Of a stretch of 64,000 bases of DNA, positions 41,327-51,500 are shown piece by piece. The position numbers were made by a program, and so were the translations under genes. The notes under the pieces are model-generated. The model searched no databases. It was not told the origin of the DNA and saw only the letters and a list, made by a program, of their open reading frames with translations. The first letter of the stretch is position 1. The number at the start of each line of letters is the position of its first letter. The DNA is from Trichomonas tenax (lineage: Eukaryota; Parabasalia; Trichomonadida; Trichomonadidae): assembly GCA_023091735.1 (NCBI GenBank), contig JALKBU010000013.1:79663-143662 (forward strand). The letters run 5' to 3'.

Positions 41327-41968
41327 TTTAGGACGATATAACGTACAAAATACTTTTCAACTTTACATTTCCAATAAATGTGTTAAAATTTGTGCTGCAA
41401 ATGGTAAAAGGAACCTGAGTTTTGGCTATTTTTGGCTTAATTTGATTTTGAATTTTTTTCATCAAATTTTATAATGCACGTGGTATATTTTTTATCATCC
41501 CAAACACCTATAGTTGGTCGCGTGATAATATATCTACCTTTAAATTGTTTCACTTATAATAATTGGAAAAACGAAAAATTATGTCACGTAATCTTCAGAA
41601 ACTGATTAAAATTTGCCATGTAATTATCCACATAAATCAAATTTCAATTCATTTAAGATATGTATAAACATAGTCTATGCTATAAAGATTTCACTTTTTC
41701 TCATATAAGTTATACTAATTCTTGAGTTTTTTCAAACTTATCAAAGAATCAAAATGAAATAGATCCGACTATGCATAACGCTCAAAGCATTTATACTTAT
41801 TATACTGCTGATGTTTTAGATTTCAAAATTAGTTTCCCTTCTCTCGATTTCATTATTTTGACAATGTAAATAGTTGTCAGATTTGTATTTTACCTATAAA
41901 TATAAATCTACATGTTATGCAGTAAGTACTTTTCATATTATTTTGATCTGACAGTGTCATATTTTTAA
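41327..41968. other. Divergent intergenic region, 642 bp
   Basis: AT-rich region between the coiled-coil gene (minus) and the Rictor-like gene (plus). It contains TGTCACGTAA and GCCATGTAAT words near 41583 and 41617, and the initiator-like site at 41957. Confidence 0.5.
41957..41964 (+). promoter_or_regulatory. Initiator-like TCATATTT of the Rictor-like gene
   Basis: The A of TCA is at 41959, 10 nt before the ATG at 41969, matching the Trichomonas Inr position and pattern. Confidence 0.5.
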
Positions 41969-44854
41969 ATGATCACTTGTCGGCCGGCGCTGCTTCTCAA
42001 AAGTGTCGTCGATTCTGACTACGATGATATTACAATTGTTAATCTCGTCATTGCTATCGAAAAACTCTTTCTAAATGAAAATTACGAAAATCTTCCGATG
42101 GATTTCATTGCTATTCAGATCCATCAGCTTTACACTTTCAATTCAACATCAATAAAATGCATAGTTCTGACGCTTTGCATGACTTTTGAGCAGATGGCGC
42201 CGGATTCGATCACAGAAAAGTGCCATTTCGACTATTTAATCGCTAATTCCCTCAGCAAACCAGTCCAAGAGACCGCAAATAACATTGACAAAGAGAAAAT
42301 CGTTGCTATTTCGTATACTCAGCTCTTATATGAATATCGCGGAATTTGTCCAGATTCGATTGTTCGTGCATTAGTTTCAGCATTTCAGCTCAATAGGAAC
42401 AGATACCACGAATATTCAGCGTTTTTACTCTGCAGCATTTTGACTTATGTTCCAGATATCGCAAGAATTCCAGAAGTTTGCCAAATTGTTTTCGATTATC
42501 TATTGGATTCAGGAAAACCGCAAGTTGCCTCTCTTATTGCACACGCTATCGAAAAAAGACAAAGATTGATTTCAAATCACAGTTTATTATACAGTTTGTT
42601 TGCGAATATCGCAGGAAATTCTCAAGTACAGTCTCCAAATGGTCTAATTTCATTATTGCGCACATGGCCTGGAATTATTTATTTAGGTCTTCAAAGAGAA
42701 GGTTTATCATCGATTTTAATGTGCATGTCAAATCAAACGGAGACAGTTGTTGAGATATTGAAGAGCTTATTGTGTCTGTCAGCACCCAATGACAGTGTTA
42801 TCATTCCATACTGTCTTTTTGTTTTAGAAAGATTGATTCCTTTGAATATCGTTAAAAAACTCGATACAGTTAAATCGCAAAACGTTTCTGCTGAGAAACT
42901 TCTTACAGACTTAGTTCCAATGATAGGGATTCATCTAAGGGATAACTTCACTGTTCAAAAATTACATCAAAGGCTGAAGCCACCGCCGGCTTATGTTTCA
43001 TCGCCTCCTCCACAGCATCCGATAATGTCTGTTGCAGAATTGAACTTGACACAAGAGCCAAGTCTTTGGGATTGGCCCAGCATTCAGTTGATATTAACAA
43101 TAGTTTTGCCACATTCAGAGATCGATGCAAATTCAACACCAGCTCGTGCTTTTTATGCAAAATTATTCGATTTCTTCTCCGGACCATTCTTGACTGTAAG
43201 TGTAACAAAAAGCGGTCCTCTCAGCCAAAGTCTTCTTTGCTTGATGCAGTTATTAATGATGTGGCAGTGGGGCTTCCAAATCATCGAATCAAGTGTTCCG
43301 TTCAGGAAAGCTGTTGCAATGGTTATTGATGAAATATGCGGTGAAACACCTATCGACAGACAGAGCCCAATGTGGGTTGTTTTCCAAGCTATTGCTGCTT
43401 TAATGTGTCATATTGGTGGCGTCACGGTTCTTTCCAAATGGGGAATTTTGCCTTTACTACAGAAACTCGGATCAACATGCAGAAACATATCTAACGCTGA
43501 AACAATTTTGTGCCACATTTCTTTGTATCCTGATCCAGAACTCTCTGTTGCTGTGTTCGCGAAGTTCCTTTCTTTAACGAAGGACGACAAAATGCACAAA
43601 GCAGCACTCGATGAGTTGAGAGCAAAGCAAAAGTCACCAGGAAACTTTTGCCAAAATGTTTTCAACGGAATTATAATGCCACACTGCAAAGAGGCCTTTG
43701 CAACATCACCGGACTCCGCTAAACTTAAGCGAGTTTTGCAATTACTCGCTGAAGTTTTAGAATCAGATGCTGATTGTCTCAAAGCTGCTGCATCTGACGT
43801 TCAGTTACATCAAGTTTTGAAGAGCGCAAATAGAAGAATATATTCGATTCTTCTTTCCCAGGATGACGCTTTGCAGCATGTTGATGTTGAACAAGAAGTT
43901 GATTGGTGGATTGAAGAAGGCAATAATGAGTATGTTTTGATTCTCGATCAGGCTGTTACTGCATCATTTACAGGAACAGTTGATGAAGTTGTTTCCAAGT
44001 ATCCTGAAATAAGAAGGACAGGAGAGAAGCACGCAAGGCCACCACCACATTTGTTCTGTGAGTTGGCAAAGAGCAAGAAAGGAAGAGAAATATTATCAAA
44101 GAAGATACAGAGAGCGATCGAAAAGTGCCAAAGTGATTCTGTCAAAGAGCGCCGCGGCGCTGTTTTAGCTCTTGCAAGTTTCTGCTCACTTAAGGAAACT
44201 GTTTCCATTGCTGATGAGTTAAAGATTGTTGAGCATGTTATCAACTCATCAAATCGTTTATCATACAACTTATTTGGTACAATTATTACTTCATTATCGA
44301 TGTTCTATATCACGCCATACTTCATGCAGGCGATATCAAAAAACGGCTTTAAACTGGTAAGAAGTGATGATAGATCAGCAATTCTTCCTCATAATACTTT
44401 GGAAATGCTCGAAGATCAAGAAAGCATCAGTGAAACTTATGCTCCGCATGTTACTGTTCCTGAGCCTTTGAAGGAAGTCTATAACTTGATCATGCAGATG
44501 CCAAATCAACTCGTTACAAAGGAAGCGAGAACGAATCTTAATGCTCTAATCAAGAGCGGAAATTCTCCATTCCTTGATCCAGGACTTGCTTTCATATTGA
44601 ATCAAATGATGTCGCAATGTACAATTGCAGCAGATATAAGAATCCAGATATACTCAATTCTTGAAGGAACTCCTCTTCTCCGCATCAACCACGATGAAAT
44701 CAATAAAGCAGATATGAAGTTATTTCATCTTTTGGTTGAGAAAGCATCAGTTATGCAGAAACCAGACTTTAACGCAGTCGAAGTCACCAATGATGAAATC
44801 GAAAGCTTTGGACTTAGCAGCTGTTCAAGTTTTGACTGTAGTCCACTATCTTAA
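41969..44854 (+). CDS. RICTOR: Rictor-like TORC2 subunit
   Basis: The protein has 961 residues and is an all-helical ARM/HEAT-type protein with features of the Rictor/Ste16/Pianissimo family. The N-terminal third has the conserved ordered segments around LLYEYRGICPDSIVRALVS and a LLRTWPGIIYLG block. A middle block LWDWPSIQLILT matches the Rictor 'W.W..I..LL' region, followed by FYAKLFDFFSGPF. A late segment, ERRGAVLALASFCSLKETVSI, equals the 'kRaAlWALG.igss..G' motif, and FMQAISKNGFKLV comes after it. Rictor is the scaffold of TOR complex 2, which controls actin and AGC kinases. Length is below that of animal Rictor but suits protist forms. Family assignment is by motif reading, not by search. 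Confidence 0.7.
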   Translation: MITCRPALLLKSVVDSDYDDITIVNLVIAIEKLFLNENYENLPMDFIAIQIHQLYTFNSTSIKCIVLTLCMTFEQMAPDSITEKCHFDYLIANSLSKPVQETANNIDKEKIVAISYTQLLYEYRGICPDSIVRALVSAFQLNRNRYHEYSAFLLCSILTYVPDIARIPEVCQIVFDYLLDSGKPQVASLIAHAIEKRQRLISNHSLLYSLFANIAGNSQVQSPNGLISLLRTWPGIIYLGLQREGLSSILMCMSNQTETVVEILKSLLCLSAPNDSVIIPYCLFVLERLIPLNIVKKLDTVKSQNVSAEKLLTDLVPMIGIHLRDNFTVQKLHQRLKPPPAYVSSPPPQHPIMSVAELNLTQEPSLWDWPSIQLILTIVLPHSEIDANSTPARAFYAKLFDFFSGPFLTVSVTKSGPLSQSLLCLMQLLMMWQWGFQIIESSVPFRKAVAMVIDEICGETPIDRQSPMWVVFQAIAALMCHIGGVTVLSKWGILPLLQKLGSTCRNISNAETILCHISLYPDPELSVAVFAKFLSLTKDDKMHKAALDELRAKQKSPGNFCQNVFNGIIMPHCKEAFATSPDSAKLKRVLQLLAEVLESDADCLKAAASDVQLHQVLKSANRRIYSILLSQDDALQHVDVEQEVDWWIEEGNNEYVLILDQAVTASFTGTVDEVVSKYPEIRRTGEKHARPPPHLFCELAKSKKGREILSKKIQRAIEKCQSDSVKERRGAVLALASFCSLKETVSIADELKIVEHVINSSNRLSYNLFGTIITSLSMFYITPYFMQAISKNGFKLVRSDDRSAILPHNTLEMLEDQESISETYAPHVTVPEPLKEVYNLIMQMPNQLVTKEARTNLNALIKSGNSPFLDPGLAFILNQMMSQCTIAADIRIQIYSILEGTPLLRINHDEINKADMKLFHLLVEKASVMQKPDFNAVEVTNDEIESFGLSSCSSFDCSPLS

Positions 44855-45133
44855 AAGATGTATTTGTTTGTATTAGTTAAAATGAACGTTTTATCATTTA
44901 TTTTAAAATTCATGAATATCAATTTATTTAAATACTCAATGATTTCATTTTAGCACTTTCTTCATTTTAATATGGTACTCAAACTTCTGGAGTTGATGTT
45001 GTTGTCATGAAAAAGTGATATTATCTGACACGTAAACATGAATATTTGACAAATAAATATTTACGTGGCATGTGATTATTAATGATTATTGGAAGAATGA
45101 TATCCTATATTTGTTTAAATTTACTTTGAAAAG

Positions 45134-45316
45134 AAAAATTAAGTGCTTCATTGGCACTGGTAGCCAAAATGCTAGCAATCCAGTCCACAGTTCTTCCTTT
45201 CAGACTCGATTTTCGAAATAATCAGCGATTTACTCTCCAGAATGCTTCTGAAAGGAAGAACTGTGGACTGGATTGCTAGCACCTTGGCTACAAGTCCCAA
45301 TCAAGCATTTAATTTT
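45134..45316. repeat. Foldback: 69-bp inverted repeat with about 44-bp loop
   Basis: The left arm (45134-45203) and the right arm (45248-45316) are reverse complements with about six mismatches in 69 positions. The inner 34 positions pair perfectly. The arms are GC-richer than the spacer. RNA from either strand would form a long hairpin. Neither strand has a coding frame spanning it. Confidence 0.85.
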
Positions 45317-45370
45317 GCTCTTCAGAGGCATTCTGAAGTGGAAATCTTTGATTTCTTAATGATGGCGTAT

Positions 45371-45465
45371 GAAAGGAAGATCTGTGAGTTTATCTACTAA
45401 CATGCGTGGTACCTGTGTCAATGTAGTCCCCAGCTCTTCCCATCAGACGCGATTTTGAAATAAAA
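45371..45465. repeat. Degenerate second copy of the foldback unit
   Basis: GAAAGGAAGATCTGTG (from about 45371) resembles the right-arm start, and CAGCTCTTCCCATCAGACGC with the following GATTTTGAAATA (to about 45465) resembles the left-arm end plus loop. The order is arm-spacer-arm again but with many differences. Confidence 0.5.
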
Positions 45466-45764
45466 ACTAAAACATAATTTGAATGATTATAGGACTTTAC
45501 ATGTCAAAAATATCAATATTTTGACACATAAAACTAGAGATTCTGACAACTTTACATGTCAGTTAATACCACTTTTTTATCACTTTTCGTGGCAACTTTC
45601 GGTACGTGACAGATGTAATCCTTTTCACAGCCAAAGATTTAAAAGATGGCATGAATTAAAAAAGATTTTTACAAATCCAGACAAACTTTACAAATCATTC
45701 ATTTCATTTTTAAACTAAATTTAAAATAATCAATAAATTTATTACTGAACAAAATATAATAATA

Positions 45765-48017
45765 TTATTGGATGATCTTAATTGATCCATTCTCAGTGGC
45801 AGCAATTAGTCGTCCTGTTGATGGATTCCATTGAAGCCACATGACAGCAGTGCCTCTGAATTCATCTTTGATTCTCTGAACGCAAGTTCCCATTCCGAGA
45901 TCCCATATTTCAACACCAAGTCTCTCTGTTCCGATAGCGACAAATCTAGAGTCTGGACTGAAGCAAACACCAATCTTTGATGTTCGAGATCCAGCAACAA
46001 TTGTTCTTTCACATCTTGCGGACCTTAGATCCCAGAGCCTGCATGTTTCGTCAAACGCAGCGGAAAGAGCCAAAGAAGGAGTCTCAGGCATTCTTGGAGT
46101 GAACATTCCTCCAAAGTTTGCAACAACAGTATGAATTGGACGTTCATGTTGTGTATCGATTTCAATAGTCTTCGCGCAAGTGTAGAAATCAACAGCAGAA
46201 ACATTCTTTGCAGCATTGGCGTAAAGAACAATTGGCGATTTCGGGAGGTTTGAAGCTGCGAGAGAAACAATCTTTGATGATCCTGTGTTAACTGTTGAAA
46301 CGCATTTGTATGTTCCTGTCTGATGCATCTCTTGGATATCTTTTGTTGAAAGATTTGGAAGCTTGTAACCAAACAAATAGATGTTCTGACCACTTGCTGC
46401 GACAACAAACTTATCATTCCACAAGAAGCTGCAGCCAGTTAACTCGTCAGTGAACTTTGGACCTTTTCCATCGCTCTTTGTTGTGTCGATAGTTAAAAGT
46501 GGATCCGGCCTATCGATATCCCAAAGTTTGATTGTTTTATCAATGCTGCAGCTGCAGAAGTTCTTGTCTGTAGACCATCCGAGACCGGTGACTTGTTGCG
46601 AGTGTCCGAGATATGCAGGGAAACTTGTTCCTTTGATCTTGACATAAACGATTGTTCCTGAGCCATCAGCAGTGATCAATCTCTTTCCATCCGGTGACAA
46701 AGCTGCATTCATCACTGGAGAATCATGCGGTTGACTCGATGTCGCGACAGCTGTTGGTGCTTTGAAAGATTTAACTTCTTTTTCTTCTTTATCACCTTTC
46801 TTAGTTTTATCTGTTTTCTTTGTTTTGTCTGTCTTCTTTGCCAATCTGTTGGGTGGCGCTTGAGGCTTTGCTGCGTATCCACTGCTCTTTATCTTCTTGT
46901 GAAGTGTGGCTATCGGTGTTGCTTGTTTTGTCTTCGGTTGGATTTCAACATTCAAAACGCTGTCTTCTGGCGGTGCTTCTGATGGAAATAAATCTGTTCC
47001 AAGCTCAGGAAGTATTCCTAAAGCTAATCTTTTAACAGTGATATCTTTAGTTAACTCAGACTGCGATGCAACGATTGTATCATAGAAAGAAGCCTTTTCG
47101 ATCGCATCATCGAATGTGTGAATAACTGTTCTTTCCAATGTATTGATATTAAAGCTGATAACGGAATTCGCTGTTGAAACTAACATAAACTCTCTCTGTC
47201 CGCTTTGACAAACACCAGTTGAAACGATCGCTGGAGCCATTCCTGCAGTCACTGGTTCATCTTTAGGAATCAATACTTTTGAAGGTTTGTTTTTAGAAAT
47301 AACAATAGTTTCTTCTTCCTCTTCTTCGAAGTCTGTGAGTTCAACACGTGTCATATTTATTGTTTTGACGAATTTCACTGATGGTTTCGAGTTTAATATT
47401 GGAGATGCATCGTAAATTCTAACAAATCCATCTTCGAAAGCTAAAGCGAAGTTTTGGTTAGTTTTGAATGTAACGATGCCTTTTATGAAGTAATTCGACT
47501 CAATTGGTGATTCGTAACAGTGACATCTGCGATTTAGATCCCAGACGTAAAATCTGCTGTCTTCACTGCATGTAATAAGCAGGTGTTCGTAGCTGTCGTA
47601 TGTCATGAAAGCACATTTAAGAATATTCGCTTCGTGGCCTTCTAAAACTGCAATTAAAGCTTTTTCGAGAGGTTTCGATAAATCATATACCAAAGCAACG
47701 TTACCTGTAGCAGCAGCCATAAGCGTGTTAAAAGCGTTGAAAGAAACAGCTGTTGGAGAGTTTGATTCCATTCCAACAGGAAAGAAGTATTGTATCAGTT
47801 TTCCGTTCGGTTGAACGACGATAATCGAGCCATTGAAGCCAATCGTTGGATAAGTTCCTTCACCAATGAACGTTATTTGTGTATTTAAATCGTAATTTTG
47901 TTTGACAATCATTTCGACGTCCAAAATTTGGACATTATTTCTATATGATGTTATTATTGATCCCTCTTCATCTGCAACGGCAAAATTCGAGGATTTAATT
48001 TTTAAAACTCTTTTCAT
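45765..48017 (-). CDS. WD40-repeat protein, WDR27-like
   Basis: The protein has 750 residues in two WD40 blocks: about 1-330 and about 420-750. They are joined by a Lys-rich linker with KTDKTKKTDKTKKGDKEEK. Repeat ends such as DSRFYVWDLNRR, DKTIKLWDIDRP, DETCRLWDLRS and RLGVEIWDLGMG are clear, giving a likely double propeller. The segment SFLWNDKFVVAASGQNIYLFGY and the following order of repeats resemble WDR27, a protein associated with cilia and autophagy. That assignment is tentative. An initiator-like TCACATTT lies 18 nt upstream. Confidence 0.85.
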   Translation of the reverse strand: MKRVLKIKSSNFAVADEEGSIITSYRNNVQILDVEMIVKQNYDLNTQITFIGEGTYPTIGFNGSIIVVQPNGKLIQYFFPVGMESNSPTAVSFNAFNTLMAAATGNVALVYDLSKPLEKALIAVLEGHEANILKCAFMTYDSYEHLLITCSEDSRFYVWDLNRRCHCYESPIESNYFIKGIVTFKTNQNFALAFEDGFVRIYDASPILNSKPSVKFVKTINMTRVELTDFEEEEEETIVISKNKPSKVLIPKDEPVTAGMAPAIVSTGVCQSGQREFMLVSTANSVISFNINTLERTVIHTFDDAIEKASFYDTIVASQSELTKDITVKRLALGILPELGTDLFPSEAPPEDSVLNVEIQPKTKQATPIATLHKKIKSSGYAAKPQAPPNRLAKKTDKTKKTDKTKKGDKEEKEVKSFKAPTAVATSSQPHDSPVMNAALSPDGKRLITADGSGTIVYVKIKGTSFPAYLGHSQQVTGLGWSTDKNFCSCSIDKTIKLWDIDRPDPLLTIDTTKSDGKGPKFTDELTGCSFLWNDKFVVAASGQNIYLFGYKLPNLSTKDIQEMHQTGTYKCVSTVNTGSSKIVSLAASNLPKSPIVLYANAAKNVSAVDFYTCAKTIEIDTQHERPIHTVVANFGGMFTPRMPETPSLALSAAFDETCRLWDLRSARCERTIVAGSRTSKIGVCFSPDSRFVAIGTERLGVEIWDLGMGTCVQRIKDEFRGTAVMWLQWNPSTGRLIAATENGSIKIIQ

Positions 48018-48528
48018 ATTTTTTATATAAAATGTGACAATCAGATTTTTAACAATTTACATGACAAAAATATTTTTAACAATCAAATTTTATTACAAAC
48101 ATTAATATAATATGGATTTTTGCTAATAAATTCGCAAAAATTGTAAGATTTGGAAATCAATATAAAATCAATAATTTTCTTTTTCGATAGTAATGAACTT
48201 TGGAATGTGTCAATAAATTTAAATCGACAATGAATATGAACTGATAAATGAAAAACTTATGATTTTGGGCCATTTGATACTTATTTGCAAATCGATGATA
48301 AAACTCTCTGTAACTTAAAGATGTTAATATTCGCATTGAATTCTCCTATATGTGCATTTTTCCGCAGTGATTTCTTATTAAAAGTATCTTTGTTTCAAAA
48401 ATATTATATTCAAGAATGAAAAATAGCTTGTTTGGAAACATAGTTCATCCACAAATATAAGATCGTTATTGCGAATATTTGTGAGCTCATGTTAATAGAA
48501 AATATTCTTTCTAGTTAAATATTTTGAG
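48018..48528. other. Intergenic spacer, 511 bp
   Basis: AT-rich spacer between two minus-strand genes. Apart from the initiator and one TTTACATGACA motif near the left end, nothing was recognised. Confidence 0.5.
48030..48037 (-). promoter_or_regulatory. Initiator-like TCACATTT of the WDR27-like gene
   Basis: The minus-strand A of TCA is at 48035, 18 nt before the ATG at 48017; it fits the TCAY(T/A) pattern. A TTTACATGACA motif starts at 48055 (plus orientation). Confidence 0.45.
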
Positions 48529-51500
48529 TTATTTTTCGTTTGAGTTGAATGATGGTAAAGGAGCGTTCTTTGCATCAGGGAACAATTCATCGTATTTTGC
48601 AATAACTTGTTCTAGTGATGGTCTCTGCATCTCTTTCCTCTTGAGCACGAAATCTAAGAATATTTCAATGTTATCATTGCATCCGAGTTCTTTGAGCTCC
48701 TTTCTATCGACATCATCCAAAACCGGTCTTTCTCCAGTGACTCTTGTGTAGAAGTAGCTCCAGTCTGTAGTTGCAAACAAGAAGTGGCCTGTTAATAACT
48801 CGAATAGCAAACATCCAATACTCCAAATATCACTTGGAGGACCAGCACCAACTTTCTTACGTCTGTCAAACTTTGGATCAGCTAATGTAGAAGTGAGAGC
48901 AATGGATAACATTTCGGGCGATTTGATCCATTCAGTGCCTTTATTGAGTAATGTGGAACTATTAGTTTCTCTCTTGTAGCACATTGATTCACCGAAGTCA
49001 GCAAGTGCAGGCATTCCATCAGAGTCAAGCATTACGTTATCGCACTTAATATCGAAATGGTTGATGCATCTGTCTCTGAGGACTGTTGCAGCATTAAGAA
49101 ATTCCCTGTATACTCTAAACATTGTGTTAACAGGTGGATTTTCTGTGAATGACTTTCTCCATGCTTTCAATGTATATGGATAAAACTCCATAACAATGTA
49201 ATATGAAGTGGTTGTGCAACCGAAGTCGACTAATTGTGTGACTCTTCTATCTCCTCTGCAAATATCTAAAATAGAAACTTCCGAATAGACTTCGAACAAG
49301 TGTGGATTTTCAAATTCATTCATTGACTTCTGGAGAATTTTCACGGCAACAGATCTTTGTCCTTCACCAGGAGCTTTCATAACGACACCAAAGGCACCAC
49401 TTGCGATGTGTTTTCCATTTGAATACTTCTTTGGCTCGAACATACACGGCATTGTCAATCTAAGCAATCTCATGTAATCCATCTTGTTGAGAATCGTGTT
49501 TTTACGTCTTTGTCTCAAGAAGTTCGGCATTTCTGAATTAATTGTCATTGTTGATGTCTCAGACAAATGAAGAGATGGAACTTCAATACTGGATTTTTGC
49601 GTATTTGTCTTTAAAGCGGAGAAACTTGACAGAAGATTAACAGCGAACAATGAAATGTTGTCTCCACCATCATCAGGTTCACCGAGACTTGGTGGAGCTG
49701 TGAATTCATCGACTAAATCTTCCATTAAGAAACTATTCATGTGATTCTCCATGTGCTTCATAACTGGAAACAGAACATTCGATCTTCTGTTAACGTGTGG
49801 GAATGGATCACAGAATTTAACATCAAACTTGTGAAGATGATGATCAATAATGATTGAAAATATCAATTCAATGATTGAGACGTGAATATCATCTGATATA
49901 TAGACTGGTTTCAATTTTCGTTTAGCTAAGTATTCTTCTTCATTCAAGTTGTTATTTGCATTAACTTGCTCTGCGTTATTTTCATTCTTAGGCTGGAAGT
50001 GCAACTGAAGTTTGGGGTTATCAAAGTTTAATGAAGGAATGACAGTTTCTAGTTTGAGTGTTGGAATATCTTTCATCGAAACGTGCTTGTTGATAACTTT
50101 AGGTCTGTTGTTGAATATTCTTCCATTTGGATAAGCTTCCAATTCGATGTTATATAGCATATTTGGAAGAATGAATAACTTGTTCATTTGATTGATAGTG
50201 AATCTATGTCGTCCTTCAACAATAGATCTGATGACATTTAATGTCGTGACGATAATTATTGGATTGAGATTTTCTTTTGCAAGTTCTTTAACTAAAACGT
50301 GGAAGAAAATTGCAAAGTGCCAAGAAACAGATTCTTCGTCAATGAGTTGTATAGCAGATGAAAAGAACCTGAAGCATATACTATAGTTTGTTTCAAAGTC
50401 TCCACACAATGATAGAAATCGCAACATCATTGAAGTAGATAAATTATGAACTGATAATGTTTCCAAGAACGACATCGGAGTGTATCTTGCCAAAGAGAAG
50501 AGATTTAAGAGCTTAGATTGCTCGCTCTTGTCAATGGGAGCATTTGCATGAATCTTGAAGTTTTCACCAACAATCGATAACAATTTCTCACTTAAATCTG
50601 TTGATTCCGTGATTTCGAACAAACTCGAGAATAAAGCCGCCCAGCTGCATTTAAGAAGACTGTCTCCTTCTAATTGATTTATGATATCTGAGAAAAATGT
50701 TTTTACCATTGTAATGATCGAAGCAGAGTTATTGCATAAATCGGCGAACAAAAGCAAATCTCTTGTTATCCAACAAGCAACAACGTTGTCTTTCTCGAAA
50801 ACTTGCTGAAGGAAATTTGTTATATCTTCTAATTCGAACTTTTTGTCGAAATTGGAAATCAACGATTCTCTTGATGAAATGAAATCTGAAAGTTTTCTAT
50901 TAATCTTCACAATTTCTTGATCATTATAAACCAACAAAGAAAGCTGTTCGCGATTTTCTGTATAAACTTTTTCGAGCAATTTCAATATCGTGTGCAAGCC
51001 ACCATCAACGGCATCAGTTACTTCTTCAGAAGGCTCTTTATAAGTGAATTCGGGCTCTCGCATTTTTGAAATTGATTTTGTGTATTTAACGAGTGATGAT
51101 GAGAATCTATCAACAAATATATGTCCAACCATTCTTCCGAGAACACTCATTTCTTTGTCAATCTCTGATGATTCTTCGTCTCTTCGAAGTGTTGAAAGTG
51201 CTGAAGCATATCTTCTCATTGTTCTCGATCCAAACACAAATTGATTCTGTTGCAAGTTGAGTGTAGGAATGTTATCGAATCTTACTGTCTTTTGCTCCTT
51301 CGGAGAAACCTTTTCCTCTTCTTCTGGTTCATCGGATTGAATTGGAATTTGTGAAACTCTCGAAGAAGCAATATCAACAATGTTTTGAAGATCAAGTAAA
51401 TTATTTCCTGTTGCATCCTTCTTTGTAAGCTTTCTGTATATCCTTGGAATCATTCTATTGAAATCATCGCGTGTTTTAGACATTTCGAGCTTTAATTTTT

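Larger units (their letters stand above)
44855..45764. other. Intergenic region with foldback repeat, 910 bp
   Basis: Spacer between convergent genes, dominated by the 69-bp inverted repeat at 45134-45316 and its degenerate downstream copy. TTTAC(A/G)TG motifs occur on both sides (from about 45058 and about 45496). No convincing coding frame. Confidence 0.6.

Noticed and set aside
45479..45718. Plus-strand 79-codon frame right of the foldback
   Set aside because: Overlaps TTTACATG motifs and AT spacer; no protein-like pattern.
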